Below are positions 6,934-8,755 of a stretch of DNA of 8,755 bases, piece after piece. The notes beneath the pieces were generated by a model. That model was not told the origin of the DNA, did not search any database, and was given only the letters and a program-made list of their open reading frames with translations. The first letter of the stretch is position 1; the number at the start of each line of letters is the position of its first letter. Source of the stretch: Clostridia bacterium (lineage in GTDB: Bacteria; Bacillota; Clostridia; Oscillospirales; CAG-272); NCBI GenBank assembly GCA_017408535.1, contig JAFQUL010000085.1, forward strand, positions 1 through 8,755, read 5' to 3'. Made by a program: the position numbers and the translations under genes.

Positions 6934-8454
6934 TTAGTCAAGATTAAGAGCGTTAAATGCGATGCGGTAGATCTTAAGATTCCTTTCGACTGCCTTTTTG
7001 TGGCTCTCATGGGTAGCTGCGTAAGACTGATCGTTATCGCAGATAAGCTGTCTGAAGGCGTGAGGATAGTATGCACCGATGGTCTCAAGGTAGATCCAGG
7101 AAGCATCGACCTTGAAGCCGTCAACCACAAGGTCAAGCATACGTCTTGACTGAGGATCACTCATATACCTGCCCTTAAGAGCAGTATCAAGGTAAGCGGG
7201 CTCTGTCTCTCTGTAGGTGTATGATGCCAGTGCCTCAAGGACCGCACCTGCAGCGTTGTATTCGCGGTTGGTCCTGGGAATTGCGAAGGAAGCATAGCTG
7301 TCATGAGCAAAGGAATAATATCCTTCCTGTTTCTCGTCGTATTTCGGGAAGGGAAGAATACCGTAATCACTCTGCATATTTCTGAGGGTGGTACTCTCGA
7401 TAGAGACGAGCTTATTGTTCATAAAGAGGATGGTGTTATCAGCAAAACTCTCTGCAAGAGTCTCGAGCTCACTGTCGCCTGAACCGAAGTTAAAGCATCC
7501 GGTGGTATCGTAGATCATCTTGTTTAGTTTTTCCATTGAGGTATACAGCTTACCGGTATCCACCACCAACTCTAACCAACCGTCATCGGTTCTGCCGTAA
7601 ATATCGATATCAAAGCTACTCCAGAATGTATCTACAGATATACCGGACTGGAAACCGATACCGTAAATATCCTCTTTGTCTCTCGTGGTGTCACCGTTAA
7701 GGTCACTATAGATATCGCTGCCAAGCTCATAGAACTTGTCAAAGGTCCACTTACCGTCCTCAACCAGGGTGTAGAGGTTAGCAAGGTCGGCATACTTTGC
7801 ATTTCCGCTGTCTATGTAATCCTGAGCAAGATCCTTGTTATAAAATATTGCGTAGAGATATCTGGTAAGAGAAAGTGAGAGAGAACCTGTGGTAACGAAC
7901 AGCTGGTCATCAAGCTCTGCCTCAGCGTTGAAGCTGCCCGACCACCAGGGTTTTTCAAGATCAAGATAGTTTACACCGTACAGATCGTGGAAATAACCGT
8001 CAAATATCAATCTGGTAAAAGCAAAGGTAGAATATGCGGCAATCTGGAAGGTATCATCGTCTGAGGAGTGCTGCTTTATAAGCTCATCCTCAAGATCGTC
8101 CCCGTCCTTTACCTTGACGTTTTCTATCTCAACGCCGAGACGTTCCTCGACGTATCTTTCTCTGTTGTAGATAGAATCGTTAACAACATCGCTGTTAAGC
8201 TCATCGGTACAGATATCATTTACCTTATGTTTATCGCCCTCGGAAATGATAGTTACCTTCAGTCCGCCAAAGTCGAGACCCTCGGGAAGCTCGTCCTGCT
8301 CGTACTCGATGACGGGATCGGTAGTATCGCCGTTATTATCGGATGAAGGGGACGTGCTGGTGGGGTTACCTGTGACGTCATCGCTGCCGCCCGCACAGGC
8401 TGTAAAGGAAAGAAACATAACGATCGACATCAGAATACAAATAAATGATTTCAT
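6934..8454 (-). CDS. Gene E: solute-binding lipoprotein of an ABC importer (family 1-like), paralogue E
   Basis: The 506-residue product is the longest of the five, with small insertions in the linker, near 213-220, and at the C-terminus. Lipobox FTAC (Cys 20) is followed by a Ser/Thr/Asp/Asn linker to about 48. Landmarks are LPEGLDFGG (56-64), NDSIYNRER near 92-100, LEKPWWS (166-172), acidic loop DLNGDTTRDKED (251-262), WSSFDIDI (278-285) and LRNMQSDYGILPFPK (357-371). It is closest in type to gene A (ICTDELN, TTGSLSLSLTRYL). The 25-codon extension up to 8529 reads through a structured DNA repeat and is not conserved. ATG at 8454 has GGAGG at 5 nt. Unlike genes A to D, no clear promoter sits directly upstream, so its expression is uncertain. 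The frame is intact. Confidence 0.86.
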   Translation of the reverse strand: MKSFICILMSIVMFLSFTACAGGSDDVTGNPTSTSPSSDNNGDTTDPVIEYEQDELPEGLDFGGLKVTIISEGDKHKVNDICTDELNSDVVNDSIYNRERYVEERLGVEIENVKVKDGDDLEDELIKQHSSDDDTFQIAAYSTFAFTRLIFDGYFHDLYGVNYLDLEKPWWSGSFNAEAELDDQLFVTTGSLSLSLTRYLYAIFYNKDLAQDYIDSGNAKYADLANLYTLVEDGKWTFDKFYELGSDIYSDLNGDTTRDKEDIYGIGFQSGISVDTFWSSFDIDIYGRTDDGWLELVVDTGKLYTSMEKLNKMIYDTTGCFNFGSGDSELETLAESFADNTILFMNNKLVSIESTTLRNMQSDYGILPFPKYDEKQEGYYSFAHDSYASFAIPRTNREYNAAGAVLEALASYTYRETEPAYLDTALKGRYMSDPQSRRMLDLVVDGFKVDASWIYLETIGAYYPHAFRQLICDNDQSYAATHESHKKAVERNLKIYRIAFNALNLD

Positions 8455-8459
8455 ATTAA

Positions 8460-8464
8460 CCTCC
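8460..8464 (-). promoter_or_regulatory. Ribosome binding site deciding the start of gene E
   Basis: GGAGG on the minus strand ends 5 nt before the ATG at 8454, as in the other paralogues. An ATG overlapping this motif (four codons earlier) and the 8529 start are less likely, because only the 8454 start gives the conserved MKSF signal peptide. Confidence 0.82.
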
Positions 8465-8467
8465 ATT

Positions 8468-8484
8468 CCGCCGCTATACGGCGG
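8468..8484 (-). promoter_or_regulatory. Hairpin next to the gene E Shine-Dalgarno
   Basis: CCGCCG (8468-8473) pairs with CGGCGG (8479-8484) around a 5-nt loop, ending 3 nt before GGAGG. Such a stable stem beside the ribosome site could influence initiation. It belongs to the repeat unit: copy 2 has the same hairpin with a T that still pairs as a wobble. The effect on translation is inferred. Confidence 0.4.
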
Positions 8485-8487
8485 CAT

Positions 8488-8552
8488 AAAAAAGTTAGGA
8501 AATTCAAATGTGTTCGCCCCTGCGAACAAAAATGGGGTAGGGTCCCATTTTT
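8488..8552 (-). terminator. Terminator-like structure in the gene E leader
   Basis: On the minus strand AAAAATGGG (8552-8544) pairs with CCCATTTTT (8536-8528), so a G/C stem runs straight into a T run. After the closing stem of the junction, a second run TTTTTT (8493-8488) follows. Any transcript entering gene E from upstream of this repeat must cross it. It could end or attenuate transcription. The same stem is also terminator-like on the plus strand, so it may simply be a feature of the mobile repeat. Confidence 0.35.
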
Positions 8553-8600
8553 AATTTGAATTTGAGTGCGTGATAACCGGACTTCAGAAAAAAAGCCTGA

Positions 8601-8606
8601 ATTATA
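8601..8606 (-). promoter_or_regulatory. Weak -10 candidate upstream of gene E
   Basis: TATAAT on the minus strand (8606-8601) lies in the spacer of the repeat, about 147 nt before the gene E ATG. No acceptable -35 is present at 16 to 18 nt. It is the only -10-like hexamer I found in this 301-bp region, so it is listed as the best available but weak candidate. Confidence 0.2.
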
Positions 8607-8625
8607 TTCACGCAATCTATCTTAT

Positions 8626-8755
8626 ATTCCGTCGCTATGCGGCGGTACACAAGCTTTAGCAAATTCAAATGTGTTCGCCCCTGCGAACAAAAATGGGGTA
8701 GGGTCCCATTTTTAATTTGAATTTGAGTGCGTGATAACCGGACTTCAGAAAAAAG
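8626..8755. repeat. Structured 161-bp direct repeat, copy 2 (cut by window end)
   Basis: It repeats copy 1 at an offset of exactly 161 bases. The stretch from 8661 to 8754 (junction stem, both inner hairpins and the A run) is essentially identical to 8500-8593. The first 35 bases differ at several positions, including one in the CCGTCG/CGGCGG stem that keeps pairing. The A run before the final G is 6 long here and 7 in copy 1. The copy is truncated by the window edge, so more copies may follow. Confidence 0.8.

Larger units (their letters stand above)
188..8454 (-). other. Tandem array of five paralogous lipoprotein genes
   Basis: Five same-strand genes of 492-506 codons align almost end to end, with intergenic gaps of 167-217 bp. 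All share a 20-residue lipoprotein signal peptide, an acidic low-complexity linker, GGAGG at 5 nt, and the same order of conserved blocks. The most variable parts are the linker, the segment around residues 62-85, the segment around 105-125, the 205-215 region and the last 35 residues. No transporter membrane or ATPase gene is interspersed. Unit-by-unit promoters and 3' hairpins argue for five monocistronic units made by duplication of a whole promoter-gene-terminator cassette. Confidence 0.85.
8465..8625. repeat. Structured 161-bp direct repeat, copy 1
   Basis: This is the first of two head-to-tail copies that share period 161; most of 8500-8594 is identical in copy 2. In order it contains: the CCGCCG/CGGCGG hairpin (8468-8484); a three-way junction closed by AAATTCAAAT (8500-8509) with ATTTGAATTT (8554-8563); and a TGCGTGA (8567-8573) / TCACGCA (8608-8614) stem. 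The junction holds hairpin TGTTCGC/GCGAACA (8511-8528) and hairpin AAAAATGGG/CCCATTTTT (8528-8552; the two share A8528). It has no coding potential and looks like a MITE/REP-like intergenic element. It fills the whole region upstream of gene E. Confidence 0.8.

Noticed and set aside
188..8454. Interpretation of the five genes as SusD-like, adhesin or dockerin-bearing cellulosomal proteins because of Asp/Asn-rich loops.
   Set aside because: A single acidic loop sits inside a globular domain at a constant place, there is no paired dockerin repeat or anchoring motif other than the lipobox, and the length and block order fit solute-binding proteins better.
8455..8529. A 25-codon N-terminal extension of gene E.
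   Set aside because: It is a translation of the structured repeat and would bury the signal peptide; the GGAGG before 8454 gives the conserved start.
8465..8755. CRISPR array or riboswitch as an explanation of the repeated hairpin DNA upstream of gene E.
   Set aside because: The repeat is one long 161-bp unit, not short repeats with unique spacers, and no known aptamer core is recognisable. Identical duplication and strand-symmetric stems fit a mobile or REP-like element better.

Overview
The window holds five tandem, same-direction (minus strand) paralogues of one gene. Each encodes a secreted lipoprotein of about 500 residues that resembles the solute-binding component of a carbohydrate-type ABC importer (extracellular solute-binding protein family 1, SBP_bac_1/SBP_bac_8-like). 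The signal peptides are typical of Gram-positive lipoproteins, the Shine-Dalgarno sites are strong GGAGG, promoters are close to the sigma-A consensus, and base composition is intermediate. Together with my recollection of similar tandem 'LPDDLDFGG ... NDSIYNR ... LEKPWW' proteins in uncultured gut Clostridia, this suggests an anaerobic Firmicute of the class Clostridia, perhaps Oscillospirales. The taxonomic placement is inference.

Layout in transcription order, right to left: gene E (8454-6934), gene D (6716-5226), gene C (5012-3534), gene B (3366-1882), gene A (1684-188). All five have GGAGG exactly 5 nt before the ATG and a lipobox cysteine at residue 20. Genes A to D each have a recognisable -35/-10 promoter directly upstream (TTGAC(T/A) or TTGATT, then TATAAT or TACAAT). 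Genes B, C and E are followed by an intrinsic-terminator hairpin with a T run. Gene D is followed by a strong hairpin whose better T run lies on the opposite strand. Gene A is followed by a run of hairpins without a clear T run. The array therefore looks like five separate transcription units rather than one operon, so the paralogues could be expressed differently.

The ends differ from the middle. Upstream of gene E (8465-8755) is a 161-bp-period direct repeat, two copies visible and the second cut by the window edge. Each copy can fold into a tight three-way junction. In gene E this DNA sits where genes A to D have their promoters, and I find no comparable promoter there. Downstream of gene A (18-166) is another dense run of hairpins, including a second three-way-junction fold of similar plan but different sequence.

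No permease, ATPase, glycoside hydrolase, regulator, RNA gene, CRISPR array or transposase is visible. If these proteins feed an ABC importer, the membrane parts are encoded outside the window. The paralogues fall into two sequence types (B and C; A and E), with D looking like a mosaic of C at its N-terminus and A/E elsewhere. This suggests duplication followed by recombination.
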